Position numbers and translations under genes: made by a program. Under the pieces are notes generated by a model. The model was not told the origin of the DNA. It saw nothing but the letters and a program-made list of their open reading frames with translations, and ran no database searches. From Pseudomonas grandcourensis (GTDB lineage: Bacteria; Pseudomonadota; Gammaproteobacteria; Pseudomonadales; Pseudomonadaceae): DNA of 64,000 nucleotides. Position 1 is the first letter of the stretch, and the number at the start of each line of letters is the position of its first letter. Location of the stretch: NCBI RefSeq assembly GCF_039909015.1, contig NZ_CP150919.1, forward strand, positions 1,278,501 through 1,342,500, read 5' to 3'. Below are positions 56,594 to 64,000 of this stretch, piece by piece.

Positions 56594-57331
56594 ATGTCCC
56601 AAGTCAACATGCGCGATATGCTGAAGGCCGGTGTGCACTTCGGTCACCAGACCCGTTACTGGAACCCGAAAATGGGCAAGTACATTTTCGGCGCGCGTAA
56701 CAAGATCCACATCATCAACCTTGAAAAAACCCTGCCTATGTTCAACGAAGCTCTGACTTTCGTAGAGCGTCTGGCCCAGGGCAAAAACAAGATTCTGTTC
56801 GTCGGCACCAAGCGTTCCGCTGGCAAGATCGTTGCTGAAGAAGCAGCACGTTGCGGTTCGCCGTACGTCGATCACCGCTGGTTGGGCGGCATGCTGACCA
56901 ACTTCAAAACCATCCGTGCTTCCATCAAGCGTCTGCGTGACCTTGAAGTTCAAGCCGAAGACGGTACTTTCGCCAAGCTGACCAAGAAAGAAGCGCTGAT
57001 GCGCACTCGTGACCTGGAAAAGCTGGATCGTTCCCTGGGTGGTATCAAGGACATGGGCGGTCTGCCTGACGCTCTGTTCGTTATCGACGTTGATCACGAG
57101 CGCATCGCGATCACCGAAGCCAACAAGCTGGGCATCCCGGTTATCGGCGTAGTCGATACCAACAGCAGCCCGGAAGGCGTTGACTACATCATCCCAGGCA
57201 ACGATGACGCAATCCGCGCTATCCAGCTGTACATGGGTTCGATGGCTGACGCTGTAATCCGTGGTCGCAACAACGTTGGCGGCGGCACCGTAGAGTTCGC
57301 AGCTGAAGAAACTCAGGCTGCAGCTGAGTAA
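56594..57331 (+). CDS. rpsB: 30S ribosomal protein S2
   Basis: A 245-residue ribosomal protein of the small subunit. Signatures: [20 protein letters not shown] and [14 protein letters not shown]. It starts after AAGGAAC at normal spacing and shows the more uniform codon use of ribosomal genes. tsf follows after a strong terminator and a 189-base spacer, so read-through and separate initiation are both possible. Confidence 0.98.
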   Translation: MSQVNMRDMLKAGVHFGHQTRYWNPKMGKYIFGARNKIHIINLEKTLPMFNEALTFVERLAQGKNKILFVGTKRSAGKIVAEEAARCGSPYVDHRWLGGMLTNFKTIRASIKRLRDLEVQAEDGTFAKLTKKEALMRTRDLEKLDRSLGGIKDMGGLPDALFVIDVDHERIAITEANKLGIPVIGVVDTNSSPEGVDYIIPGNDDAIRAIQLYMGSMADAVIRGRNNVGGGTVEFAAEETQAAAE

Positions 57332-57357
57332 TTGACGCCCTGGCGTTGACTCAGTAA

Positions 57358-57386
57358 GCAAAAAGGGGGCTTGGCCCCCTTTTTGC
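57358..57386 (+). terminator. Terminator between rpsB and tsf
   Basis: GCAAAAAGGGGGC at 57358-57370, three-base loop, and GCCCCCTTTTTGC at 57374-57386. The 13-bp stem with a T run inside its arm is an efficient type; partial read-through would set the S2:EF-Ts ratio. Confidence 0.88.
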
Positions 57387-57520
57387 CACCTCGAAAACCA
57401 TTTGTCGGCGCCCACCGCTCTATCTGTAACGTGCGGCAGCTAACAAGGGTGGTTGGGGAAGAATTGATCGCCCGTTCGATCGGGTGGAATGGTTGAAAAC
57501 CTATCCAAGAGGATTTTGAA

Positions 57521-58384
57521 ATGGCAGAGATTACTGCAGCGTTGGTCAAAGAACTGCGCGAGCGTACTGGCGAAGGCATGATGGACTGCAAAAAGGCCTT
57601 GACCATGGCTGGCGGCGACATCGAGAAAGCCATTGATGACATGCGTGCTTCGGGCGCCATCAAGGCCGCCAAGAAAGCCGGCAACGTTGCCGCTGAAGGC
57701 GCTATCGCCATCAAGGCTGACGACAAGGTAGCAGTGCTGCTGGAAGTCAACTCGCAGACCGACTTCCTGGCCCTGCAAGACGACTTCAAGAACTTCGTTG
57801 CTGCCAGCGTAGAAAAAGCCTTCGACGAAAAACTGACCGACGCAGCTCCGCTGATCGCCGCTCAGGAATCGGCTCGTGAAGCACTGGTTGCCAAAGTAGG
57901 CGAGAACGTCAACATTCGTCGCCTGGTACGCGTAGAGGGCGACGTTGTCGGCACCTACCTGCACGGTAACAAGATCGGTGTTGCTGTTGTTCTCAAGGGC
58001 GGCGATGTTCAGCTGGCCAAAGAGATCGCCATGCACGTGGCGGCAAGCAACCCTGAGTTCCTGCTGCCATCGCAGGTTTCGCCAGAAGCCATCGAGCGCG
58101 AGAAGGGTGTTTTCCTGACCCTGAACGAAGACAAGATGAAAGGCAAGCCAGCTGAAATCGTCGAGAAGATGATCGCCGGCCGCATCACCAAGTTCCTGGC
58201 TGAAGCCAGCCTGGTCGAGCAAGCTTTCGTCATGAACCCGGAAATCACCGTAGGTGCCTTGGCCAAGAAAGCCGGCGCTGAAATCGTTTCCTTCACTTAC
58301 TTCAAGGTAGGCGAAGGCATCGAGAAGCCAGTGGACAACTTCGCAGAAGAAGTTGCTGCCCAGCTGGCTGCCGCCAAGCAATAA
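57521..58384 (+). CDS. tsf: Elongation factor Ts
   Basis: Guanine nucleotide exchange factor for EF-Tu. The 287-residue protein begins AEITAALVKELRERTGEGMM (the EF-Ts N-terminal UBA-like domain, with CKKALTMAGGD) and includes the EF-Tu-contact motif NSQTDFLA. Length and order after rpsB are typical. Confidence 0.98.
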   Translation: MAEITAALVKELRERTGEGMMDCKKALTMAGGDIEKAIDDMRASGAIKAAKKAGNVAAEGAIAIKADDKVAVLLEVNSQTDFLALQDDFKNFVAASVEKAFDEKLTDAAPLIAAQESAREALVAKVGENVNIRRLVRVEGDVVGTYLHGNKIGVAVVLKGGDVQLAKEIAMHVAASNPEFLLPSQVSPEAIEREKGVFLTLNEDKMKGKPAEIVEKMIAGRITKFLAEASLVEQAFVMNPEITVGALAKKAGAEIVSFTYFKVGEGIEKPVDNFAEEVAAQLAAAKQ

Positions 58385-58408
58385 GACGGTTTTTTAACTG
58401 TCGCCCAG

Positions 58409-58443
58409 AAGAGGCTGCCCGCTCACGCGCGCAGCCTCTTTTC
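58409..58443 (+). terminator. Terminator after tsf
   Basis: AAGAGGCTGC at 58409-58418 pairs with GCAGCCTCTT at 58431-58440, and TTTC follows; loop of twelve bases. It separates tsf from pyrH. Confidence 0.82.
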
Positions 58444-58505
58444 AGATGGGGTATCAATTTTTATTTGGTTTCCCCTTGGAACTGGCTTACAAAGCCATGT
58501 TCCGA

Positions 58506-58554
58506 TGGCGCTGAAGCAGCGCCAAGCTAGAGTGAGCGCCAGCTGTAAACAGCT
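58506..58554 (+). promoter_or_regulatory. Two consecutive hairpins in the pyrH leader
   Basis: TGGCGCT/AGCGCCA at 58506-58524 (loop GAAGC) and AGCTGT/ACAGCT at 58541-58554 (loop AA), followed by an A/T-rich run GAATTTTTAAAAT before pyrH. They may be part of a leader hairpin or an attenuator; no match to a known element was made. Confidence 0.35.
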
Positions 58555-58594
58555 CGCAAAGAATTTTTAAAATACGCCGCAGGAGAGATTCGCA

Positions 58595-59338
58595 ATGGCT
58601 CAGCAGGGCAGTGGTTATCAGGCTCGCTATAAACGCATTCTACTCAAGCTTAGCGGCGAGGCCCTGATGGGCTCGGAAGAGTTCGGGATCGATCCGAAAG
58701 TTCTGGATCGCATGGCATTGGAAGTTGGCCAACTGGTCGGCATCGGTGTTCAGGTCGGTCTGGTTATCGGTGGTGGCAACCTGTTCCGCGGTGAAGCGCT
58801 GAGCAAGGCTGGCATGGATCGGGTCACAGGCGACCACATGGGCATGCTGGCCACTGTGATGAACGCCCTGGCCATGCGTGACGCCCTCGAGCGCGCCAAC
58901 ATCTCGGCCATCGTGATGTCCGCTATTTCCATGGTTGGCGTGACCGATCACTACGATCGTCGCAAGGCCATGCGTCACCTGAACTCCAAGGACGTGGTGA
59001 TTTTCGCGGCCGGTACCGGCAACCCGTTCTTTACGACGGATTCGGCGGCCTGCCTGCGTGCAATCGAAATCGATGCCGATGTCGTGCTCAAGGCGACCAA
59101 GGTCGATGGTGTCTACACCGCTGACCCGTTCAAAGACCCGCATGCCGAGAAGTTCGATCATCTGACCTACGATGAAGTGCTGGATCGCAAGCTGGGTGTG
59201 ATGGATCTGACGGCCATTTGCCTGTGCCGTGACCACAAGATGCCACTACGCGTATTTAACATGAACAAGCCCGGCGCCCTGCTGAACATCGTACATGGCG
59301 GCGCTGAAGGAACCCTGATCGAGGAAGGCCAACAATGA
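58595..59338 (+). CDS. pyrH: UMP kinase
   Basis: Phosphorylates UMP to UDP. The 247-residue hexameric aspartokinase-fold enzyme has [14 protein letters not shown] at its start, [12 protein letters not shown], and [20 protein letters not shown] with [17 protein letters not shown] for the acceptor and nucleotide sites. Start ATG 58595 follows AGGAGAG. Its stop overlaps the frr start by four bases (ATGA). Confidence 0.97.
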   Translation: MAQQGSGYQARYKRILLKLSGEALMGSEEFGIDPKVLDRMALEVGQLVGIGVQVGLVIGGGNLFRGEALSKAGMDRVTGDHMGMLATVMNALAMRDALERANISAIVMSAISMVGVTDHYDRRKAMRHLNSKDVVIFAAGTGNPFFTTDSAACLRAIEIDADVVLKATKVDGVYTADPFKDPHAEKFDHLTYDEVLDRKLGVMDLTAICLCRDHKMPLRVFNMNKPGALLNIVHGGAEGTLIEEGQQ

Positions 59339-59892
59339 TCAACGAAATCAAGAAAGACGCTAAAGAGCGCATGCAGAAGTCCGTGGAGTCCCTGTCCCAC
59401 AACTTCGGTCGAATTCGTACCGGCCAGGCGCACCCAAGCATCCTGGAAGGCGTGATGGTGCCGTACTACGGCTCCGACACCCCGATCAAGCAAGTGGCCA
59501 ACATCACCGTCAAGGACGCCCGTACCCTGCAAGTCGTAGCGTTTGAGCGCAACATGCTCGGTGCTGTCGACAAGGCAATCGGTAGCGCAGGTCTGAACCT
59601 GAACCCGACCAACCTTGGCGAGTTGCTGCTGATCAGCATGCCGGCGCTAACTGAAGAAACCCGTCGTGGTTTCACCAAGCAGGCTCGCGACGTTGCTGAG
59701 GACGCCCGTGTAGCGGTGCGTAACATCCGTCGTGATGCCAACAGCTCGCTGAAGGATCTGGTCAAGGAAAAGGAAATCAGCGAAGACGAAGAGCGTCGCG
59801 CCACTGGCGAGATCGACGATCTGACCAAGAAGTTCGTGGCTGAAATCGACGCGAAGCTGGCAGAGAAAGAAAAAGACCTGATGGCCGTATAA
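59335..59892 (+). CDS. frr: Ribosome recycling factor
   Basis: With EF-G splits post-termination ribosomes. The 185-residue protein shows RRF signatures: [58 protein letters not shown], and [15 protein letters not shown]. It overlaps pyrH; uppS begins 13 bases after its stop. Confidence 0.98.
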   Translation: MINEIKKDAKERMQKSVESLSHNFGRIRTGQAHPSILEGVMVPYYGSDTPIKQVANITVKDARTLQVVAFERNMLGAVDKAIGSAGLNLNPTNLGELLLISMPALTEETRRGFTKQARDVAEDARVAVRNIRRDANSSLKDLVKEKEISEDEERRATGEIDDLTKKFVAEIDAKLAEKEKDLMAV

Positions 59893-59905
59893 GGGTCGCG
59901 TTTTC

Positions 59906-60661
59906 ATGGAAAAGACCAAGCAGTCTGCACCGTCCGCGGTGCCGCGCCATGTCGCGATCATCATGGATGGTAACAATCGCTGGGCGAAAAAACGCTTTAT
60001 GCCGGGTGTCGCCGGGCATAAAGCGGGCGTGGATGCGGTACGTGCCGTCATTGAGGTTTGTGCCGAGGCCAAGGTCGAAGTACTGACCCTGTTCGCCTTT
60101 TCCAGCGAGAACTGGCAGCGTCCGGCCGATGAGGTCAGTGCTTTGATGGATCTGTTCTTCAAGGCGCTGCGTCGTGAGGCCAAGCGCCTCAACGACAACA
60201 ACATCAGCTTGCGTATCATTGGCGATCGCTCGCGCTTTCATCCCGAGTTGCAGGCAGCCATGCGTGAAGCCGAGGCCATGACGGCTGGTGCCAATCGATT
60301 TGTCCTGCAAATCGCCGCCAATTACGGCGGTCAGTGGGATATCGCGCAAGCTGCGCAACGACTGGCACGAGAGGTCCAGGCCGGACACCTGCGTCCGGAA
60401 GACATCACGCCTGATCTGCTGCAGACCTGCCTGGCCACGGGCGACCTGCCGCTGCCGGACCTGTGTATCCGCACCGGTGGCGAGCACCGCATCAGCAATT
60501 TTCTGCTCTGGCAGCTGGCCTATGCCGAGCTGTATTTCTCCGACCTGTTCTGGCCGGACTTCAAACACGATGCCATGCGCAATGCGCTGGCCGATTACGC
60601 TTCCCGCCAGCGCCGCTTCGGTAAAACGAGCGAGCAGGTCGAGGCTGGAGCCCGGGTTTAA
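59906..60661 (+). CDS. uppS: Undecaprenyl diphosphate synthase (di-trans, poly-cis)
   Basis: Condenses isopentenyl units onto farnesyl diphosphate to make the cell-wall lipid carrier. The 251-residue cis-prenyltransferase has VAIIMDGNNRWAKKRF with the catalytic Asp, and RTGGEHRISNFLLWQ with LYFSDLFWPDF at the end. Its TAA shares its last base with the first base of the cdsA ATG at 60661. Confidence 0.97.
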   Translation: MEKTKQSAPSAVPRHVAIIMDGNNRWAKKRFMPGVAGHKAGVDAVRAVIEVCAEAKVEVLTLFAFSSENWQRPADEVSALMDLFFKALRREAKRLNDNNISLRIIGDRSRFHPELQAAMREAEAMTAGANRFVLQIAANYGGQWDIAQAAQRLAREVQAGHLRPEDITPDLLQTCLATGDLPLPDLCIRTGGEHRISNFLLWQLAYAELYFSDLFWPDFKHDAMRNALADYASRQRRFGKTSEQVEAGARV

Positions 60662-61467
60662 TGCTTAAACAACGAATCATCACCGCACTGATCCTGCTAC
60701 CGATTGCCCTGTGCGGGTTTTTCCTGCTTGAAGGTTCCGGTTTTGCACTGTTCATTGGGCTGGTCGTGACCCTTGGTGCCTGGGAATGGGCGCGCCTGGC
60801 GGGTTTCGCCGGTCAAGCGTTCCGCGTCGGCTATGCTGCAGTGGTCGCTTTGGCGCTGTTCCTCATGTACATCCTGCCCGGTCTCGCGCCTTGGGTATTG
60901 GGCGCTTCAGTGCTGTGGTGGGCTGTGGCGACGTATCTGGTGCTGACCTATCCGCGTTCGAGCGAGCATTGGTCCACTGCGGCGACCAAGCTGGTTATCG
61001 GTCTGTTGATTCTCTTGCCGGCCTGGCAAGGCCTGGTGCAGATCAAGCAATACCCGTTGGGTAACTGGCTGATCATGGCGGTGATGGTGCTGGTCTGGGG
61101 TGCCGATATTGGCGCCTACTTCTCCGGTCGTGCTTTCGGCAAGCGCAAGCTCGCACCGCAGGTCAGTCCAGGCAAAAGCTGGGAAGGCGTGTACGGTGGT
61201 CTGGCGCTGAGTCTGGTGATTACCACAATCGTTGCTCTGATACGCGACTGGACGGTGGCCGAATTGTTCAAAGGGTTGATCGGTGCCGCGCTGATCGTGT
61301 TCGTTTCGGTGGTGGGAGATCTGACTGAAAGCATGTTCAAGCGTCAATCCGGGATCAAGGACAGCAGCAATCTGCTTCCAGGTCACGGCGGCGTGCTGGA
61401 TCGTATCGACAGCCTGACGGCAGCGATTCCGGTGTTTGCGGTGCTGCTGTGGATGGCGGCCCCATGA
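60661..61467 (+). CDS. cdsA: Phosphatidate cytidylyltransferase
   Basis: Makes CDP-diacylglycerol for phospholipid synthesis at the inner membrane. The 268-residue polytopic protein ends with the CDS signature [20 protein letters not shown]; hydrophobic helices fill most of residues 1-200. The start directly follows the uppS stop and its own stop overlaps the dxr ATG by four bases. Confidence 0.96.
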   Translation: MLKQRIITALILLPIALCGFFLLEGSGFALFIGLVVTLGAWEWARLAGFAGQAFRVGYAAVVALALFLMYILPGLAPWVLGASVLWWAVATYLVLTYPRSSEHWSTAATKLVIGLLILLPAWQGLVQIKQYPLGNWLIMAVMVLVWGADIGAYFSGRAFGKRKLAPQVSPGKSWEGVYGGLALSLVITTIVALIRDWTVAELFKGLIGAALIVFVSVVGDLTESMFKRQSGIKDSSNLLPGHGGVLDRIDSLTAAIPVFAVLLWMAAP

Positions 61468-62654
61468 GCCGCCCGCAACAGATTACCGTTCTGGGTGCGA
61501 CCGGCTCGATTGGCCTGAGTACGCTCGACGTCATTGCTCGTCACCCCGATCGATATCAGGTCTTTGCCTTGAGTGGCTTCACCCGTCTGAGTGAGTTGCT
61601 GGCGCTCTGCGTGCGCCATGTGCCGCGATTTGCCGTGGTGCCTGAAGTCGCAGCTGCCCGCACCCTGCAGGATGATTTGCGCGCGGCAGGTCTTTCGACC
61701 CGTGTTCTGGTGGGGGAGGACGGTTTGTGTCAGGTCGCTTCCGATCCGGAAGTCGATGCGGTCATGGCGGCCATCGTCGGTGCAGCAGGATTGCGTCCGA
61801 CACTGGCGGCGGTCGAGGCGGGCAAGAAGATCCTCCTGGCCAATAAAGAAGCGCTGGTCATGTCCGGCGCGCTGTTCATGCAGGCCGTGCGCAAGAGCGG
61901 TTCGGTGTTGTTGCCGATCGATAGCGAGCACAACGCCATTTTCCAGTGCATGCCGCTGGATTATGCCCGTGGCCTTGAGGCGGTCGGCGTACGCCGGATT
62001 TTGCTGACGGCTTCCGGCGGTCCGTTCCGGCAGACGCCAATGGCCGAACTGGCGCATGTTTCTCCCGATCAGGCGTGTGCTCACCCGAACTGGTCCATGG
62101 GGCGAAAAATCTCCGTTGACTCGGCCAGCATGATGAACAAGGGCCTTGAGTTGATCGAAGCCTGCTGGCTGTTCGATGCCAGGCCTTCGCAGGTCGAGGT
62201 GGTGATTCACCCACAAAGTGTGATCCATTCGCTGGTCGACTACGTCGATGGTTCTGTCCTGGCGCAGCTGGGTAATCCGGACATGCGCACGCCCATCGCC
62301 AATGCCCTGGCGTGGCCTGAGCGGATCGATTCGGGTGTGGCGCCGCTGGATCTGTTTGCCATTGCGCGGCTGGACTTCCAGGCGCCCGATGAAGAGCGTT
62401 TCCCTTGCCTGCGTCTGGCCCGTCAGGCTGCCGAAGCGGGTAACAGCGCGCCCGCCATGCTCAATGCGGCGAACGAAGTGGCGGTGGCGGCATTTCTCGA
62501 CGAACGGGTTCGTTACCCGGAAATCGCGAGTATCATCGAGGAAGTACTGAATCTGGAGCCCGTAGTGGCCGTGGATGATCTCGATGCAGTGTTCACGGCA
62601 GACGCGAAAGCGCGATTGCTGGCCGGACAATGGTTGAGTCGTCACGGGCGGTAA
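61464..62654 (+). CDS. dxr: 1-deoxy-D-xylulose 5-phosphate reductoisomerase
   Basis: Second step of the MEP isoprenoid pathway, supplying UppS precursors. The 396-residue protein from ATG 61464 has NADPH-binding [27 protein letters not shown] with the metal-binding region, SGGPFRQTP and the active-site [20 protein letters not shown]. It overlaps cdsA (ATGA). Confidence 0.97.
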   Translation: MSRPQQITVLGATGSIGLSTLDVIARHPDRYQVFALSGFTRLSELLALCVRHVPRFAVVPEVAAARTLQDDLRAAGLSTRVLVGEDGLCQVASDPEVDAVMAAIVGAAGLRPTLAAVEAGKKILLANKEALVMSGALFMQAVRKSGSVLLPIDSEHNAIFQCMPLDYARGLEAVGVRRILLTASGGPFRQTPMAELAHVSPDQACAHPNWSMGRKISVDSASMMNKGLELIEACWLFDARPSQVEVVIHPQSVIHSLVDYVDGSVLAQLGNPDMRTPIANALAWPERIDSGVAPLDLFAIARLDFQAPDEERFPCLRLARQAAEAGNSAPAMLNAANEVAVAAFLDERVRYPEIASIIEEVLNLEPVVAVDDLDAVFTADAKARLLAGQWLSRHGR

Positions 62655-62707
62655 GTGCTGCGGATAGTTGGCCCAGGCAGCAGCGGATAGGATTGCGGAG
62701 AAAGTAG

Positions 62708-64000
62708 ATGAGCGCGCTCTATATGATTGTCGGCACCCTGGTCGCACTGGGTGTGCTGGTTACCTTCCACGAGTTCGGCCATTTTTGGGTCGCGCGTCGC
62801 TGTGGGGTCAAAGTGCTGCGCTTCTCCGTAGGCTTCGGCATGCCCTTGCTGCGCTGGCACGACAAGCAGGGCACCGAATTTGTCGTCGCCGCCATCCCGT
62901 TGGGCGGCTACGTCAAAATGCTCGACGAGCGCGAAGGTGAAGTACCGCTCGATCAGCTCGATCAAGCCTTCAATCGTAAATCCGTTCGTCAGCGCGTTGC
63001 CATCGTAGCGGCGGGGCCGATTGCCAACTTCCTGCTGGCATTCGCGTTCTTCTGGGTATTGGCGATGCTCGGCAGCGAGCAGGTACGTCCGGTCATCGGC
63101 GCTGTCGAGTCTGGCAGTATCGCGGCCAAGGCAGGTTTGAGCCCCGGCCAGGAAATCGTGGCCATTGATGGCGAGGCGATTTCCGGTTGGGCGGCGGTGA
63201 ACCTGCAGCTGGTGCGTCGCCTGGGCGAAAGCGGTTCGTTGCAGATAATGGTGCGCGAACAAGGTTCCACGACCGATATTCCTCGTGAACTTGCGCTGGA
63301 CAAATGGCTCAAAGGGGCTGACGAGCCTGACCCAATCCGTTCGTTGGGGATTCGTCCGTGGCGTCCGGCATTGCCGCCTGTCCTGGCCGAACTCGATCCA
63401 AAGGGGCCTGCTCAGGCTGCCGGCCTGAAGACCGGCGACCGGTTGCTGGCGCTTGATGGTCGTACGCTGGATGACTGGCAGCAGGTAGTTGATACCGTCC
63501 GTATGCATCCTGATACCAAAATCATGCTGCGGGTTGAGCGCGACGGTGCTCAAATCGACGTCCCCGTGACGCTAGCCGCTCGCGGCGATAGCAAATCACC
63601 CAACGGTTACTTGGGGGCTGGGGTGAAGGCGATCGACTGGCCGCCGGAGATGATCCGCGAGGTCAGTTACGGGCCATTGGCAGCAATTGGCGAGGGGGCA
63701 CGACGCACCTGGACCATGAGTGTGCTGACCCTCGATTCACTGAAGAAAATGTTGTTCGGCGAGCTCTCGGTAAAAAACTTGAGTGGACCGATAACCATTG
63801 CTAAAGTGGCGGGCGCTTCGGCCCAGTCGGGTGTTGCTGATTTCCTGAATTTCCTTGCTTATCTGAGTATTAGCTTGGGCGTTCTGAATTTGTTGCCCAT
63901 TCCGGTACTGGATGGGGGGCATTTGTTGTTTTATCTGATCGAGTGGGCGCGTGGTCGTCCCTTGTCAGATCGGGTGCAAGGTTGGGGGATACAGATCGGT
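62708..64000 (+). CDS. rseP: Site-2 protease RseP (MucP), C-terminus beyond window
   Basis: Intramembrane zinc protease that cleaves anti-sigma factor MucA/RseA to release the envelope stress sigma factor. 431 codons are visible of about 450. The zinc motif is H21-E22-F-G-H25 within the first membrane helix, two PDZ domains lie at about 115-185 and 205-290, and the third ligand motif NLLPIPVLDGGHL is near 400. Start at ATG 62708. The gene is intact as far as seen and follows dxr across 53 bases. Confidence 0.95.
   Translation, partial: MSALYMIVGTLVALGVLVTFHEFGHFWVARRCGVKVLRFSVGFGMPLLRWHDKQGTEFVVAAIPLGGYVKMLDEREGEVPLDQLDQAFNRKSVRQRVAIVAAGPIANFLLAFAFFWVLAMLGSEQVRPVIGAVESGSIAAKAGLSPGQEIVAIDGEAISGWAAVNLQLVRRLGESGSLQIMVREQGSTTDIPRELALDKWLKGADEPDPIRSLGIRPWRPALPPVLAELDPKGPAQAAGLKTGDRLLALDGRTLDDWQQVVDTVRMHPDTKIMLRVERDGAQIDVPVTLAARGDSKSPNGYLGAGVKAIDWPPEMIREVSYGPLAAIGEGARRTWTMSVLTLDSLKKMLFGELSVKNLSGPITIAKVAGASAQSGVADFLNFLAYLSISLGVLNLLPIPVLDGGHLLFYLIEWARGRPLSDRVQGWGIQIG

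Overview
The window reads as chromosomal backbone of a fluorescent Pseudomonas (P. fluorescens group). The evidence is a complete wsp chemosensory operon ending in wspR, a mexL-mexJ-mexK type efflux locus, the ppc-adk-tsaB and rpsB-tsf-pyrH-frr-uppS-cdsA-dxr-rseP blocks in Pseudomonas order, high GC, and many REP/REPIN palindromes of the GGGAGCGAGC/GCTCGCGATGG type. No rRNA, tRNA, CRISPR array or prophage was seen. Gene identities rest on protein motifs and recalled family knowledge; no database search was possible.

Layout. 1-1.65 kb: 5' part of a PatD-like aldehyde dehydrogenase with a LysR regulator upstream of it. 1.8-2.5 kb: a DUF533/TerB-like protein. 2.7-11.2 kb: wspA-B-C-D-E-F-R, a surface-sensing MCP/CheA/CheR/CheB pathway that controls the diguanylate cyclase WspR; most genes overlap by 1-4 bases. 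11.4-14.2 kb: prfB (with its programmed +1 frameshift) and lysS. 14.2-18.7 kb: a TetR regulator, a lipoprotein, a QEGLA/HExxxH putative metalloprotease, a lipoprotein alpha/beta hydrolase with a coupled small membrane protein, and a small protein on the other strand. 18.9-23.2 kb: ppc, adk, tsaB. 23.2-25.0 kb: a visibly AT-richer insert carrying a delta-60-repeat (beta-propeller) protein. 25.0-28.6 kb: a small protein coupled to a DUF72 protein, an isocitrate lyase/PEP-mutase-family enzyme, an internally duplicated unknown protein, and rsmJ. 28.7-33.6 kb: mexL and mexJ, with mexK broken by one extra base. 33.7-35.7 kb: an intact IS4-family element inserted, with an 11-bp target duplication, in a hairpin-rich repeat-like sequence. 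35.7-38.2 kb: a Fic-domain protein, a DUF4197 protein and a YbaY-like lipoprotein. 38.3-46.6 kb: plsB, a cold-shock protein, a hypothetical gene, rlmA, dapE and ndvB. 46.9-56.2 kb: tcdA and, on the minus strand, map-glnD-dapC-(antiporter remnant)-ArsC-like-dapD-csdA-csdE. 56.6-64 kb: rpsB, tsf, pyrH, frr, uppS, cdsA, dxr and the 5' part of rseP.

Working together: wsp links surface contact to c-di-GMP. DapC, DapD and DapE are three successive steps of the succinylase lysine/diaminopimelate pathway. CsdA, CsdE and TcdA form the sulfur-transfer/ct6A set, and TsaB belongs to the preceding t6A step. The rpsB-rseP block couples translation factors with isoprenoid and phospholipid precursor synthesis and envelope stress proteolysis.

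The most notable observations are the single-base frameshift in mexK, the IS4 insertion into a structured repeat, the AT-rich seven-unit propeller gene, the HExxxH protein related to tubulin carboxypeptidases, the duplicated-motif protein at 27.1-27.7 kb, two REPINs with an extended REP arm, and a four-cysteine motif at the WspD N-terminus.
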